Assembly (NCBI GenBank): GCA_028285545.1
Contig: JANQPA010000077.1
Location: 124,001-188,000, forward strand
DNA from: Saprospiraceae bacterium
Lineage (GTDB): Bacteria; Bacteroidota; Bacteroidia; Chitinophagales; Saprospiraceae
Length of the DNA stretch: 64,000 nt
Direction of reading: 5' to 3'
In this document: positions 45,343 to 55,246 of the stretch, piece after piece
Position numbering within the stretch: the first letter of the stretch is position 1
Layout: every line of letters begins with the position of its first letter
Translations under genes and position numbers: made by a program
Notes under the pieces: model-generated
The model's input: only the letters and a program-made list of their open reading frames with translations
Told to the model about the DNA's origin: nothing
The model's database searches: none

Positions 45343-46401
45343 TTAGATTAAACTTTCCTTTTTATTCAAGCTCGATAAAATGCTGGAAACAGATAATTCA
45401 GCAGCACAAATAACCTCATCAGCAGCACCATAATACATTGTGATTTTATCTCCATCTATAACATGGCCATTGGTAAAAATGACATTATTAAAAAACCCAT
45501 TTATTTCATAATCCTCAGTTGGTTCCATTATTGGCACAGAAGAGCGAGCTAATACCTTGGAAGGGTCTTTCAAATCAAGTAAAAATGCCCCCAGGCAATA
45601 GCGACTCGTATGATCAGCACCGTGATATATTGCCAACCATCCTTCTTTTGTTTTAATTGGGGATGTTCCTGCCCCCACTCTTGAGCTATCCCACATTCCT
45701 TCCCTTGTGTGTAAGATGCATTGATGACCTCCCCAGTGAGTAAGGTTTTCAGAATCGGCTATCCAGATATAATTGCCTCCTAAACCAATACCCGATGGGC
45801 GATGAAGACAATAGTACTTATTTCCAATTTTTTCTTCAAACAGGGCACAATCCTTATTATGCGGAGGAAGAATCATGCCCATCCTTGAAAAGTTCTTCCA
45901 ATCTTGGGTGCGAATCAAACCCACACCTACCCCATTTTCGGAAACCTGGGTATAAGTCAAATTATAAAATCCTTCGAAAAACGAAACTCTACAGTCCTCA
46001 ATACCATATGTTTCCAGTAATCCTTGCCCAAATATCTTTGCCGGGAAATCTTTAGGCTCATAAAAATGAATGCCATCTTCACTACAAACCAGTCTCAAAT
46101 GGGAAATTGTTGAAAGATACATATTGCCGTTGTAGGAAAATTTCCTAGGATCGGATATATCTAATTGAGGGTCGTTCTGGTCGAACTCCAAGTGTCGGAT
46201 TTCTCCATTTGCCTTCATAATCGGGAGCGAGACTTTTCCCTCTTTTTGTGGAGCTCGCTCTGATACTCGCAGTAGCAACCATATTTTATCCTCAAAGCGA
46301 AACGCTCCAGGATTCATTACACATTCCACCACAAAACCTGATTGACTTGGAGTGATATCCTTAGTCGTAATTATTGGATTTTGAGTAAATCTAATTGCCA
46401 T
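45343..46401 (-). CDS. GH130-family glycoside phosphorylase, short form
   Basis: The 352-residue enzyme shows GH130 motifs: FVVECVMNPGAFRFEDKIWLLLRV, ETYGIEDCRVSFF (E135, D136), YNLTYTQVSENGVGVGLI, KDCALFEEKIGNKYYCLHRPSG, AGTSPIKTKEGWLAIYHGAD and ITMYYGAADEVICAAEL. This is the size and motif set of the mannoside-phosphorylase group. The substrate is probably a beta-mannoside oligomer, but the linkage cannot be read from the sequence. The gene lies after the large palindrome at 46421-46472, which separates it from the secreted-protein genes. Confidence 0.92.
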   Translation of the reverse strand: MAIRFTQNPIITTKDITPSQSGFVVECVMNPGAFRFEDKIWLLLRVSERAPQKEGKVSLPIMKANGEIRHLEFDQNDPQLDISDPRKFSYNGNMYLSTISHLRLVCSEDGIHFYEPKDFPAKIFGQGLLETYGIEDCRVSFFEGFYNLTYTQVSENGVGVGLIRTQDWKNFSRMGMILPPHNKDCALFEEKIGNKYYCLHRPSGIGLGGNYIWIADSENLTHWGGHQCILHTREGMWDSSRVGAGTSPIKTKEGWLAIYHGADHTSRYCLGAFLLDLKDPSKVLARSSVPIMEPTEDYEINGFFNNVIFTNGHVIDGDKITMYYGAADEVICAAELSVSSILSSLNKKESLI

Positions 46402-46420
46402 AGAAGCGATGGTTTATGGA

Positions 46421-46472
46421 GGGCTTGTGTGAAAAGTAAATTTTTATAAAAATTTACTTTTCACACAAGCCC
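46421..46472. terminator. Perfect 52-nt palindrome between LamG protein gene and GH130 gene
   Basis: Two 25-nt arms are exactly complementary around a central AT. It starts about 20 nt upstream of the GH130 start codon and lies 14 nt after the LamG-protein stop. No U-run follows, so it may be an RNA hairpin that limits or protects transcripts within the operon rather than a full terminator. Confidence 0.6.
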
Positions 46473-46486
46473 AATAATATTGTTGC

Positions 46487-49400
46487 CTATTGTTTGTTAA
46501 ACTTCATTGCTCCAAGGTTTTTACCTCCATATATGAAATTGAGGAAGTAAGTTCCCGATGCATAATCTCCTACATCAATAGAAAACTGACCTACTGGTAT
46601 GTCGTATTTGCTATACCTAATTGCATCAATCTGTCGGCCCTGAACGTCTAATACACGAAGCAACAGAGGCTGATTATTTTCGAAACTATGCTCAACAAGT
46701 AATTTCTCCTGTACAGGATTAGGGTAGAAAGATTGAATGACATTCGGCAACAGTCCAAATTGGTCCTTCGTACTTGTCGTCCCCTGATTGAACAGAGAAG
46801 CCACTTCCTCGGGAGTTAATGCTTTGTTGTAAATTTTCACCTCATCCAATGCTCCCGTGAAATACTGTCCTCCATCAACCGGATTGCTTCCCATTCCTAA
46901 TGGTAAACCAGTACTATTCAGGGTTCCTGCGGCAGGCAGTTTATTGACTTCTACTCCATCCAGATAAATGATGTCATCTACTCCATCATGCACCATAGTG
47001 ACATACCACCAATTGTCCACTATTAGTTCATTTCCATCTCCACTATCCATATCATGGATGAAATTGTCAGAAACGGAATTAGTGCTATTGGTGGTCCAAA
47101 CTATTTTTAAATGCTGTGGAAGAGAAATTTTCCACCTTTCACTCCAATGACCAAAATCTATAACATAGGCCTCAGGATCGGTCGTTACGGCATCTACCCG
47201 AATCCAAAAACTTACGGTGGTGTAATCAGAAATAAGTTGTACAGCATTAGGGGCTAGTACTGAATCCTGCATTCCATCAAAAACGATGGCCTGATTACCC
47301 GTACCATTTGGATGAGTGACATCTTCAAAAACAGGATCGCCTCCGATAACACCATGGTTTTCATAAGGAGTAGCATCATTAGCATTTCCATCAAATGGAT
47401 AATGGGCCACTAAACCAGGCTCCCCGGTATCTAATTGGGCTTCGGTAGTTAGGGTTACTTCAGCTGTTGCAGAATTGTTACCTGATAAATCATAGGCATA
47501 TACCCCAAAAGTATAAGGGGTTTCAGGGTCTAATCCCCCAATTAAAACGGAGGTCGTTTCGTTGTCAAGACTATCGGCAAACACACCATCTAGAAATACA
47601 ACATAACCTGCCACCTGCACATTATCAGTAGAGGCATCCCAGGCGAAAAGTACAGAATTAGAACCTAAAGATCCTCTAAGGTTTGTTGGTTCGGTAGGAG
47701 CTTCCGTATCTGGAGTCTCATCCTGACCAGTTGTTACACTCAATGAGGAGGGTAATGACTCATTACCTGCTTCATCCACAGCTGAAACACTAAATAAAAA
47801 CTCGGTGAGCGGGGTTAATAATAAAAGATCGGCACTTGTATTGGATGTTGTCAAAATTTTGTTTCCATCCTGATAAACATTATAGGCTATTACTCCCACA
47901 TTGTCGGTAGCATCTAACCAACTTAAATAGACATTGTTAAACTCTACCATAGCACTTAAATTAAGTGGAGAGGATGGAGCTTCCATATCCATTGACATGG
48001 GAGGTGTAGACTGAAGCGTATACAAATCCATTATTTCTATATCTGAAAGTGCCTCATCGTATATTTGTACTTCATCCAAACTTCCTTTAAAATAATTGGC
48101 ATTATCAATTGGATTATATCCCATCCCAAATGGATGAGTGGTTGCATCTAGTGCACCGGCAACATCCTTTTCTGCCACTTGTACTCCATTCATGTAAATT
48201 CTGTCCTTGGTTCCATCATGTACCATAACCACATGCCGCCACTCGCCAACAATTAACTCATTGCCATCCCCAGAATCCATATCGCTACAGCAAGAACCAT
48301 CAGAATGGGTCGTAAAGACAGGCTTGCCATGGCTGGGCAAGGAAATCTTCCAGCGCTCCTGCCAACCACCATGAGACAATAAATATACTTCGCCACTAGC
48401 AGGCAATTCTTCTACATTTACCCAAAAACTAATCGTTGTATGATCCGAATTTAATTGGGGAGAATTTGCTGCAAGAACACCAGCTCCAATACCATCAAAG
48501 GTATAGGCTTTGTTGGCCAGTCCAAAACGGTCGTCGTCCAGCTGAGCACCATTCGCCTGAGCATGATTATTATAGGAAGTGGCATCCCGAGCATTTCCAC
48601 TAAATGGATAATCAGCCACCAGATTACCTGGAATGTCAGGAGCCATATTTTGAGCAGCGTATAAATCAGCAATTTCGGTACCAGACAGGGCTTCATTATA
48701 TAACTGGACATCATCTATGCTTCCATTGAAAAAACTACCCTTCCCAATGGGGTCGTAACCAATTCCAAGTGGATGCACCGTTGGATCAAGAGCGCCAGCA
48801 ACATCTTTTTCTGCCACCTGGGCACCATTCATGTAAATGATGTTCTTGGTTCCATCGTGTACCATGACCACATGTCGCCATTCACCAACAACTAGCTCAT
48901 TACCGTCACCGGAATCCATATCGCTACAGCAAGAACCATCAGAATGGGTCGTAAAGACAGGCTTGCCATGACTGGGCAAGGAAATTTTCCAGCGCTCCTG
49001 CCAGCCGCCGTGAGATAACAAGTACACTTCCCCGCTAGCTGGTAATTCGTTGACTTTTACCCAAAAACTGATGGTGGCAAAATCTGAATTATAAGCAATA
49101 GAATTCGCTGCTTGAATACCTTCAGCACCTGAAAACTGATAAGCGTTGGAAGCAAATCCAAAACGATCAGTAGAGGGGCTAGCTCCCTTAACTATTCCAT
49201 CATTGCCAAAAGGAGAACTATCTGTTGCATCGCCTGTAAAATTAAATTCAGCTACTAAATTACCGGAAGCAGGATTGGTAGATTGGCTGGTATAAGCCGC
49301 TCCAATTTCTTCTGATGTCAATGCATAATTAAAAATCTGGACTTCATCGATGACTCCATCAAAAAAATTGGCCTCATTAATGGGGTCATATCCAATACCT

Positions 49401-50608
49401 AGGGGATGGACAGTGGCATCAAGGGCACCAGTGACATCTTTTTCTGCCACTTGAATACCATTCATATAAATGATATCCTTGGTTCCATCATGTACCATGG
49501 CCACATGTCGCCATTCTCCAACCACAAGTTCATTGCCGTCGCCTGAATCCATATCGCTACAACAAGAACCATCGGAATGGGTCGTAAAGACAGGCTTACC
49601 ATGGCTGGGTAAGGAAATTTTCCAGCGCTCTTGCCAACCACCATGAGACATTAAGTATGCCTCACCACTAGCAGGAAGTGAATTTACTTTTACCCAAAAA
49701 CTGATGGTTGTATAATCAGAATTTAACTGAGCAGAATTATTAGCTCGAAAAGCAGAAGTCATGCCATTGAAGTGATAAGCACTATTTCCAAATCCAAACC
49801 GATCCGTTACAAAATTCAAATCTGTAGCAGTACCATGATTTCCAAAAGAGGAAGCATCTAAATTATTTTCAGAAAAAGAATAAGAAGCTACCAATTCATT
49901 AGAAGAGCTCGGAGGGGTATTTTGATCGGCATAAAGTGTGGCAATTTGACCTGCGTCCAGGGCAGTATCAAAAATTAAGACTTCATCCATATCTCCGTTC
50001 ATAAAATTACCATTGCCGATTGGATCGAAGCCAATACCCAAAGACTTGTCAGTTGTGTTTAAGGTTCCGGCAACATCTTTTTCTGCTACCTGAGCGCCAT
50101 TCATATAAATAATATCCTTGGTTCCATCATGCACAAAAACTACATGCCTCCATTCCCCAATGACTAATTCATTACCATCACCTGCATCCATATCTGATAT
50201 GCCTGATTCAGCATTAGTGGTCCATATAAGTTTTCCGTGGCTGGGCAGAGAAATTTTCCAACGTTCTTGCCAACCGCCAAAGGAGATAGGATAAACTTCT
50301 CCAGTAGCGGGGATCTCATTAACTTTTATCCAAAAAGCAACCGTGGTATAATCAGAGTTAAGGGCCGATACATTGGAAGCACTCAAAAAACTTTGAACCC
50401 CATCAAAACTTATGGCATTATTGGCAAAGCCAAAGCGATCCTGGGTCAACAATGCACCATTAATAGAGGCGTGATTGGCAGTTGCCGATTCATCATTTGT
50501 ATTTCCGGTGAAAGAATAATTTGCAACTGGTGTTTGCGCATTTATTGCTACTGATATGAGTAAGCAACAATAGCATAGGAAGGAAAGTGGTAGTAGAAAA
50601 TTTCTCAT
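46487..50608 (-). CDS. Secreted multi-LamG protein with two FN3 domains and T9SS signal
   Basis: The 1373-residue protein has a signal peptide (SFLCYCCLLISVAINAQ). It contains five concanavalin-like LamG/laminin-G_3 domains starting near residues 24, 240, 450, 665 and 1075, each with a start of the type VAxYxFxGNxxDxS and WKISLPSHGK. Two fibronectin-type III-like domains occupy about 885-1065. A T9SS type A domain ends it (FYPNPVQEKLLVEHSF ... GTYFLNFIYGGKNLGAMKFNKQ). Domains 2-4 share near-identical stretches, including CCSDMDSGDGNEL. LamG-type domains usually bind carbohydrate, so this is probably a surface glycan-binding protein of the utilisation locus. Confidence 0.88.
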   Translation of the reverse strand: MRNFLLPLSFLCYCCLLISVAINAQTPVANYSFTGNTNDESATANHASINGALLTQDRFGFANNAISFDGVQSFLSASNVSALNSDYTTVAFWIKVNEIPATGEVYPISFGGWQERWKISLPSHGKLIWTTNAESGISDMDAGDGNELVIGEWRHVVFVHDGTKDIIYMNGAQVAEKDVAGTLNTTDKSLGIGFDPIGNGNFMNGDMDEVLIFDTALDAGQIATLYADQNTPPSSSNELVASYSFSENNLDASSFGNHGTATDLNFVTDRFGFGNSAYHFNGMTSAFRANNSAQLNSDYTTISFWVKVNSLPASGEAYLMSHGGWQERWKISLPSHGKPVFTTHSDGSCCSDMDSGDGNELVVGEWRHVAMVHDGTKDIIYMNGIQVAEKDVTGALDATVHPLGIGYDPINEANFFDGVIDEVQIFNYALTSEEIGAAYTSQSTNPASGNLVAEFNFTGDATDSSPFGNDGIVKGASPSTDRFGFASNAYQFSGAEGIQAANSIAYNSDFATISFWVKVNELPASGEVYLLSHGGWQERWKISLPSHGKPVFTTHSDGSCCSDMDSGDGNELVVGEWRHVVMVHDGTKNIIYMNGAQVAEKDVAGALDPTVHPLGIGYDPIGKGSFFNGSIDDVQLYNEALSGTEIADLYAAQNMAPDIPGNLVADYPFSGNARDATSYNNHAQANGAQLDDDRFGLANKAYTFDGIGAGVLAANSPQLNSDHTTISFWVNVEELPASGEVYLLSHGGWQERWKISLPSHGKPVFTTHSDGSCCSDMDSGDGNELIVGEWRHVVMVHDGTKDRIYMNGVQVAEKDVAGALDATTHPFGMGYNPIDNANYFKGSLDEVQIYDEALSDIEIMDLYTLQSTPPMSMDMEAPSSPLNLSAMVEFNNVYLSWLDATDNVGVIAYNVYQDGNKILTTSNTSADLLLLTPLTEFLFSVSAVDEAGNESLPSSLSVTTGQDETPDTEAPTEPTNLRGSLGSNSVLFAWDASTDNVQVAGYVVFLDGVFADSLDNETTSVLIGGLDPETPYTFGVYAYDLSGNNSATAEVTLTTEAQLDTGEPGLVAHYPFDGNANDATPYENHGVIGGDPVFEDVTHPNGTGNQAIVFDGMQDSVLAPNAVQLISDYTTVSFWIRVDAVTTDPEAYVIDFGHWSERWKISLPQHLKIVWTTNSTNSVSDNFIHDMDSGDGNELIVDNWWYVTMVHDGVDDIIYLDGVEVNKLPAAGTLNSTGLPLGMGSNPVDGGQYFTGALDEVKIYNKALTPEEVASLFNQGTTSTKDQFGLLPNVIQSFYPNPVQEKLLVEHSFENNQPLLLRVLDVQGRQIDAIRYSKYDIPVGQFSIDVGDYASGTYFLNFIYGGKNLGAMKFNKQ
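47960..50560 (-). repeat. Tandem LamG-coding repeats, about 635 nt
   Basis: Copies recur at about 630-640 nt: the motif TCGCTACA(G/A)CAAGAACCATC appears at about 48282, 48921 and 49554 on the plus strand. These three copies keep long nearly identical stretches, while the first copy (nearest 50.5 kb) is more diverged. Confidence 0.85.
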
Positions 50609-50657
50609 CTCTTTTTTGGTTTTAAATAATAAGGATTTGATTTATTGCTTCGATTAA

Positions 50658-53600
50658 TTACTGTAGTTTTACAAATCGGGCAGTTGAAATGCCTTGCCGG
50701 TTTCTTAAAACAATCTGATATACTCCAGATTGCCAGTCCTCAATAAGCATATCAATACTGGCTTTAGAATCCAGGTCTTGTCTAAGCAGCAAGCGCCCCT
50801 GAAGGTCAAAAACGGATAGCAGCCCCTCTCCAATGAAATGGTCTTTAAAGGAAATAGTCAAAACATCTGTAGTTGGATTAGGAGAAAGCTTTAGCAGCGA
50901 TTCTCTTTTAAAGCGTGTGTTAATAGAAGTTGTGCTTTCATTGAATATTGAAGAAACAGCATCCGGAGTAAGCGCATAATCATAGATTTTTACTTCATCA
51001 AGTATTCCCTTGTAATTAAATTCATTATTGTCAGGTAGCATCTGGGCCATCAAAAAGGGTAGTGTGGTCATTTTGATAGCCCCGGTCATAGGTCGAAAAA
51101 CCTGTAGTGTTCCATTGAGATAAATGATCATCCATTCTCCATCATAAGTTACTGTCAGGTGATATAAGCTATCCGCTTGAATAATTTCAGAATCCAGATC
51201 GCCAATACCATCTAGGGTATTGACCGTCCAGCGGATCTTTTCCCCTTCGATAATGGAAACTTTCCATCGGTTTTGCCAACTGCCATGAGACAGAAGAAAA
51301 ACTTCCTTGTTCCTGAGTTGTCGGGCCTCAAACCAACAACTTATGGAAATGGCCTCCTGGACATTCAATAGTGCATTGTTTTCAACAGTAACCTTATCAT
51401 TAATGCCATCTGTAAGTAAGGCACTTGAAGGATTACCATTTCCATCTTCGGTATAAATGGCACCACTTACCTGTCCATTTAATTCATTTCCACTGACATC
51501 ATTTCCATTAAAATTGAAGGGATACCAGGCAATCAGATTTCCCTGTGTAGGGGTGAAAGTTTTCACCCAAATTGAAGTGGTTTGCGAATCCCTTAATCCT
51601 CCTTCATCTATTACGCTTATTCTTATTTGAAATACTCCCTCTGCAGCAGGAGCAGTCCAAATGACAGTACTTCCATTTCCTGAAATGTTTCCTTTAGAGG
51701 CAGTCCATTCATAGGTCAACAAATCACCATTATCGTCAAGAGCTATCACCTGCAATTCCATGGTTTCATTTGGGCCTAGAACACCATCTTCCTTTAGCAG
51801 GCTTACAATTCGGGGTGCTACATTTATTTCAGCAACTACATTTATAGAAATAGTTGCTGTATCCATTTGATTGGTTTCATCACCGACAATCAGCATGACT
51901 TCGTACTCGCCAACTGAGGCGGGAGAGTGCCATTTTATGGATGTTCCTGAGCCTAAAACCCTACCTCCATCAATGCGCCATTCATAGCTTAAATTAGGAG
52001 AGTCCTTATCAAAAGCTTTGGCGAAAATATTTGTAGAATCCCCTTCTTCAATCTGAATAAGCTCTGCCTCTAAGGATTGGATTCTAGGGGCATAATGAAA
52101 TGGCTGAGTACTTTGCATGTAGTCCACTACAATGCCATCAACCAGCATTCTGTTTTTATCATAAGAAACTTCTCCACCAGGTGGGGTGAGAGTCAGGATA
52201 ATGGCTTCGTCAGCAGGAATAGTAATCGAAACTTTCCCATTCACATTTTGACTAACAAATTCCTCGGAAAGCATTTCATAAATGTCTACATTATCAGCAC
52301 CTACCGAAAGTTCGATGGTTTTGGAAGAATTATAGGGGTTAAAAAACAAATAAGTCGGATAAGCTTCCTCCCCAAAGAAGTCTGTTTTCAGTAAATCGAT
52401 TTTGAAGATCTTTGGATCATTTGTTGCTTCAAGAATAGCCCCCAAATAACCTATAGATGAAGTTCCGTACAGTGCTAAATTGGTTGCTGCCCATCCACCT
52501 CTTAAAGCATCACCTGTTGAAAAGGGTGAATTTCCCTGCCATTTTTCTCTAAGTGCCTCATAACCTATTACTCGTTCAGGGTCATACTGATTGGACCAAT
52601 CAGAGGCATCCTGCAAAAAACTGGGGAGAAAACCAGGGTAGAATAAACGAGTGGCATTGGCCAAATTGATCATCCACTTTCCGATAGCCCTTGCAAACTG
52701 TTTGTTATAACGAACCATGGGAGCAAGAGCAGCGGCATGCTGTAAGCCATTCATCTGGAAGGTATAATCATTACCATTGTCATTTGCCTCTCCAATTAAT
52801 CCATGAACATCAAAACCTGACCAATTTCCCACAATAGCACCCCATCCACGAAGGGCACCTCGGTCAAAAGCCCAATTGACCATTTTTTCAATATCATAAT
52901 TTGTATTGATCTCGGCATTCATTTTTGCCGCTGCATAAATTCCATAGGGCAATTGTATTTCATAAGAAGGGTTAGAGGTCCAGTCATCTAAAAATTCCAT
53001 ACTCCATTCTGCGCCTTTGAGGTATTCAGGGTTTCCGGTTTTTTTCCAGGCATGATACAGTATCCAGGCAAAGGCACCTGCTGCCTCGGGCTGTTTTACC
53101 CCTTGATTCAGAGGTTCCATATCCGAAAAATCCCAAGCTCGATAATTCATATAGGCTTGCTGCCAGGGAGTATCACTTCCTCCCATCGCTCTTACCGCTT
53201 CCAAAAAACGATCGGCCACACTGGTAAACTGAACCCCTTCATCAGCTCCCAGATTCGGATACAAATCATACAACTGATAAAAAAATACATTGGGCATCGT
53301 TTCGTACCACCAGTCATTTCCACTACCACCGCCCGGATTATTTAAATAGATGAGTTCGCCTGAATTGTCATTAAAAAAATCCTGGCTTTTTAAGATCCAG
53401 TTTTGTCCAAAATGATTGGTCTTATCCACTCCGAGTAAGGAAGCGCCAATTAGAGAGGGTAAAATATTGATGGCCTCCCTTCCATTTGTATTATTGGTAC
53501 CTACATAGGTATGAAGTCCAAAGGCCGGGCCCTGGAGAGAAACCAAAGGCAAATATTGACCCGTTTTTTGAATATTGTAAACAAAGGAATCATATTGAAT

Positions 53601-53750
53601 GGCCACTTGTTTCCAATCCCGAACATTATAGGGAGCAGGTTCATTGGGCATCATCTCAATCCGATTGATATCAATTTGAGCAACCTGTGCGCTAAGGCAA
53701 TTGGAGATGAAAATGAAAAATAGTATCAGTGGATAGCAGTAAATTCTCAT
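50658..53750 (-). CDS. Large secreted putative glycan-active protein with PKD-like, LamG and T9SS domains
   Basis: The 1030-residue protein has a signal peptide (CYPLILFFIFISNCLSAQ). Residues about 60-480 form a helical, probably alpha/alpha-toroid-like domain (AFAWILYHAWKKTGNPEYLKGAEWSMEFLDDW, HAAALAPMVRYNKQFARAIGKWMINLANATR, WAATNLALYGTSSIGYLGAIL). A beta-sandwich follows (YLFFNPYNSSKTIELSV ... ITIPADEAIILTLTPPGG), then two PKD-like domains (about 560-740), one LamG domain (about 745-940) and a T9SS domain (LKLSPNPTTDVLTISF ... SGVYQIVLRN). The toroid plus sandwich arrangement is like several glycosidases and lyases. It is the best candidate for the locus's secreted enzyme, but its family is not established. 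Confidence 0.75.
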   Translation of the reverse strand: MRIYCYPLILFFIFISNCLSAQVAQIDINRIEMMPNEPAPYNVRDWKQVAIQYDSFVYNIQKTGQYLPLVSLQGPAFGLHTYVGTNNTNGREAINILPSLIGASLLGVDKTNHFGQNWILKSQDFFNDNSGELIYLNNPGGGSGNDWWYETMPNVFFYQLYDLYPNLGADEGVQFTSVADRFLEAVRAMGGSDTPWQQAYMNYRAWDFSDMEPLNQGVKQPEAAGAFAWILYHAWKKTGNPEYLKGAEWSMEFLDDWTSNPSYEIQLPYGIYAAAKMNAEINTNYDIEKMVNWAFDRGALRGWGAIVGNWSGFDVHGLIGEANDNGNDYTFQMNGLQHAAALAPMVRYNKQFARAIGKWMINLANATRLFYPGFLPSFLQDASDWSNQYDPERVIGYEALREKWQGNSPFSTGDALRGGWAATNLALYGTSSIGYLGAILEATNDPKIFKIDLLKTDFFGEEAYPTYLFFNPYNSSKTIELSVGADNVDIYEMLSEEFVSQNVNGKVSITIPADEAIILTLTPPGGEVSYDKNRMLVDGIVVDYMQSTQPFHYAPRIQSLEAELIQIEEGDSTNIFAKAFDKDSPNLSYEWRIDGGRVLGSGTSIKWHSPASVGEYEVMLIVGDETNQMDTATISINVVAEINVAPRIVSLLKEDGVLGPNETMELQVIALDDNGDLLTYEWTASKGNISGNGSTVIWTAPAAEGVFQIRISVIDEGGLRDSQTTSIWVKTFTPTQGNLIAWYPFNFNGNDVSGNELNGQVSGAIYTEDGNGNPSSALLTDGINDKVTVENNALLNVQEAISISCWFEARQLRNKEVFLLSHGSWQNRWKVSIIEGEKIRWTVNTLDGIGDLDSEIIQADSLYHLTVTYDGEWMIIYLNGTLQVFRPMTGAIKMTTLPFLMAQMLPDNNEFNYKGILDEVKIYDYALTPDAVSSIFNESTTSINTRFKRESLLKLSPNPTTDVLTISFKDHFIGEGLLSVFDLQGRLLLRQDLDSKASIDMLIEDWQSGVYQIVLRNRQGISTARFVKLQ

Positions 53751-53762
53751 ACCTTCAATGAA

Positions 53763-55190
53763 TTAATAACCTGGATTTTGGATTAAAGAAGGATTCAAAT
53801 CAATCTCGGTCTGAGGGATGGGAAAAACCTCATGTTTCCCAGTCTGGAATCCTTCAAGCAAATCGCCTGCAATACCCCATCGCACCAGATCGAAAAAACG
53901 ATGCATTTCAAAACCTAATTCCACTTGTCGTTCGTGGCGAATAGCTATTCTCATTTCTTCCTGGTCAGTGGTTAAAATTGGAGGTAAAGTATTGTCAGGA
54001 TCATCTGCCTGATCCCGTGCCCGGGCTCTAACTTCTTCCAAAGGAGCCTGTGCAGCTTGAATCTGTCCCAATTCTGTCAAAGCTTCGGCTTCCCATAATA
54101 AAACTTCCGCATACCGAATGGCTGTGTAGTTAATATCCCCATCTGAAGGTTGAGAAACAGTGGTATCCTGAAGGTATTTTTTCACGCCAAAGCGCGTAGA
54201 GGAGAAAGAGGGCTTAAAAACAAAACCAAAATAATCATCATTATTCTGAGCAACGGTAAACTTCAAACGGGGATCCCCTTCTTCAAAAGCAGCAACAAAT
54301 TCGGGTCGAACCTCGGCATAACCATAACCATCTACTTTTTTGGATTTCCACCATTGGTTTAGAAAATTACCCACACCCAGTTCAAGATTGGCATGTTGAA
54401 TCTCCCATACAGACTCGCTATTGTTTTGGGTGTCTTTGGAAAAATTATCAGGATAATTATCAACAAGTGCATAAACCCCTAAATCTTTTACTGCTCCAAT
54501 ATATTCTAATGCTTTATCCCAGTTTTTTTCATAAATAAAGGTTTTTGCAGCAAGGGCAAGAGCCGCTCCTCTAGTAGCCCTTCCAACATTAGCACCCGAA
54601 TTTTCAAGGGGGAGCCAGGCTGCTGCCTGATCACAGTCCATAATAATCTGGCTGTAAATTGCCGATTTTGGTGTTTTGGGGACATTTAATTCATCAGGAG
54701 GAGTGACTTTTAAAAGCATTGGAACATCGCCAAATACCTGAGTCAACAGGAAATAATAATAGGCTCGCAGAAAATGAGCTTCTCCCAGTATCCTATTTTT
54801 TAAGTTTTCATCCATTTCTATGGAAGGTACTTCATCAAGGACCGTATTACACTGGGAAATGCCGGCATAATTAACCACCCAAAAATCATTAAACTCTGCG
54901 GTCCGGGGTGTGTGGGTAAAAAACTCCAGCTCCGTAATTCCTACTCTTGAACCATCACCGCCTGCAATAGCTTCGTCGGATGTAACTTCTGCAAAAGCCC
55001 AATAGAAATTATTGTTAGCATTGTTAAACATCAATGGTCCATAAGCAGCATTGATGGTTTGTACCGCATCCTCGGCAGTTTGCAAAAATGAACCTGCATC
55101 AAGAATCCCAAGAGGTTCTTTATCAAGAATTCCTTCACATGAAATTAGTGTCAGGAGGCTGAAAAAGAAAAGATGGAATTTTGATTTCAT
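53763..55190 (-). CDS. SusD/RagB-family nutrient-binding lipoprotein
   Basis: The 475-residue lipoprotein has a signal ending LLTLISC (Cys 18). It begins EGILDKEPLGILDAGSFLQTAEDAVQTINAAYGPL, an N-terminal SusD pattern, and has AEFNDFWVVNYAGISQCNTVLDEVPSIE, LGEAHFLRAYYYFLLTQVFGDVPML and the C-terminal IRHERQVELGFEMHRFFDLVRWGIA with VFPIPQTEIDLNPSLIQNPGY. It lies 56 nt after the SusC gene and 12 nt before the large secreted protein gene, all in one operon. It probably captures the oligosaccharide at the cell surface. Confidence 0.96.
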   Translation of the reverse strand: MKSKFHLFFFSLLTLISCEGILDKEPLGILDAGSFLQTAEDAVQTINAAYGPLMFNNANNNFYWAFAEVTSDEAIAGGDGSRVGITELEFFTHTPRTAEFNDFWVVNYAGISQCNTVLDEVPSIEMDENLKNRILGEAHFLRAYYYFLLTQVFGDVPMLLKVTPPDELNVPKTPKSAIYSQIIMDCDQAAAWLPLENSGANVGRATRGAALALAAKTFIYEKNWDKALEYIGAVKDLGVYALVDNYPDNFSKDTQNNSESVWEIQHANLELGVGNFLNQWWKSKKVDGYGYAEVRPEFVAAFEEGDPRLKFTVAQNNDDYFGFVFKPSFSSTRFGVKKYLQDTTVSQPSDGDINYTAIRYAEVLLWEAEALTELGQIQAAQAPLEEVRARARDQADDPDNTLPPILTTDQEEMRIAIRHERQVELGFEMHRFFDLVRWGIAGDLLEGFQTGKHEVFPIPQTEIDLNPSLIQNPGY

Positions 55191-55246
55191 ATCTTGTTGT
55201 TTCTGATTTTTATGATATAATTAAGGTGCTTAATTCCCAATAGTAT

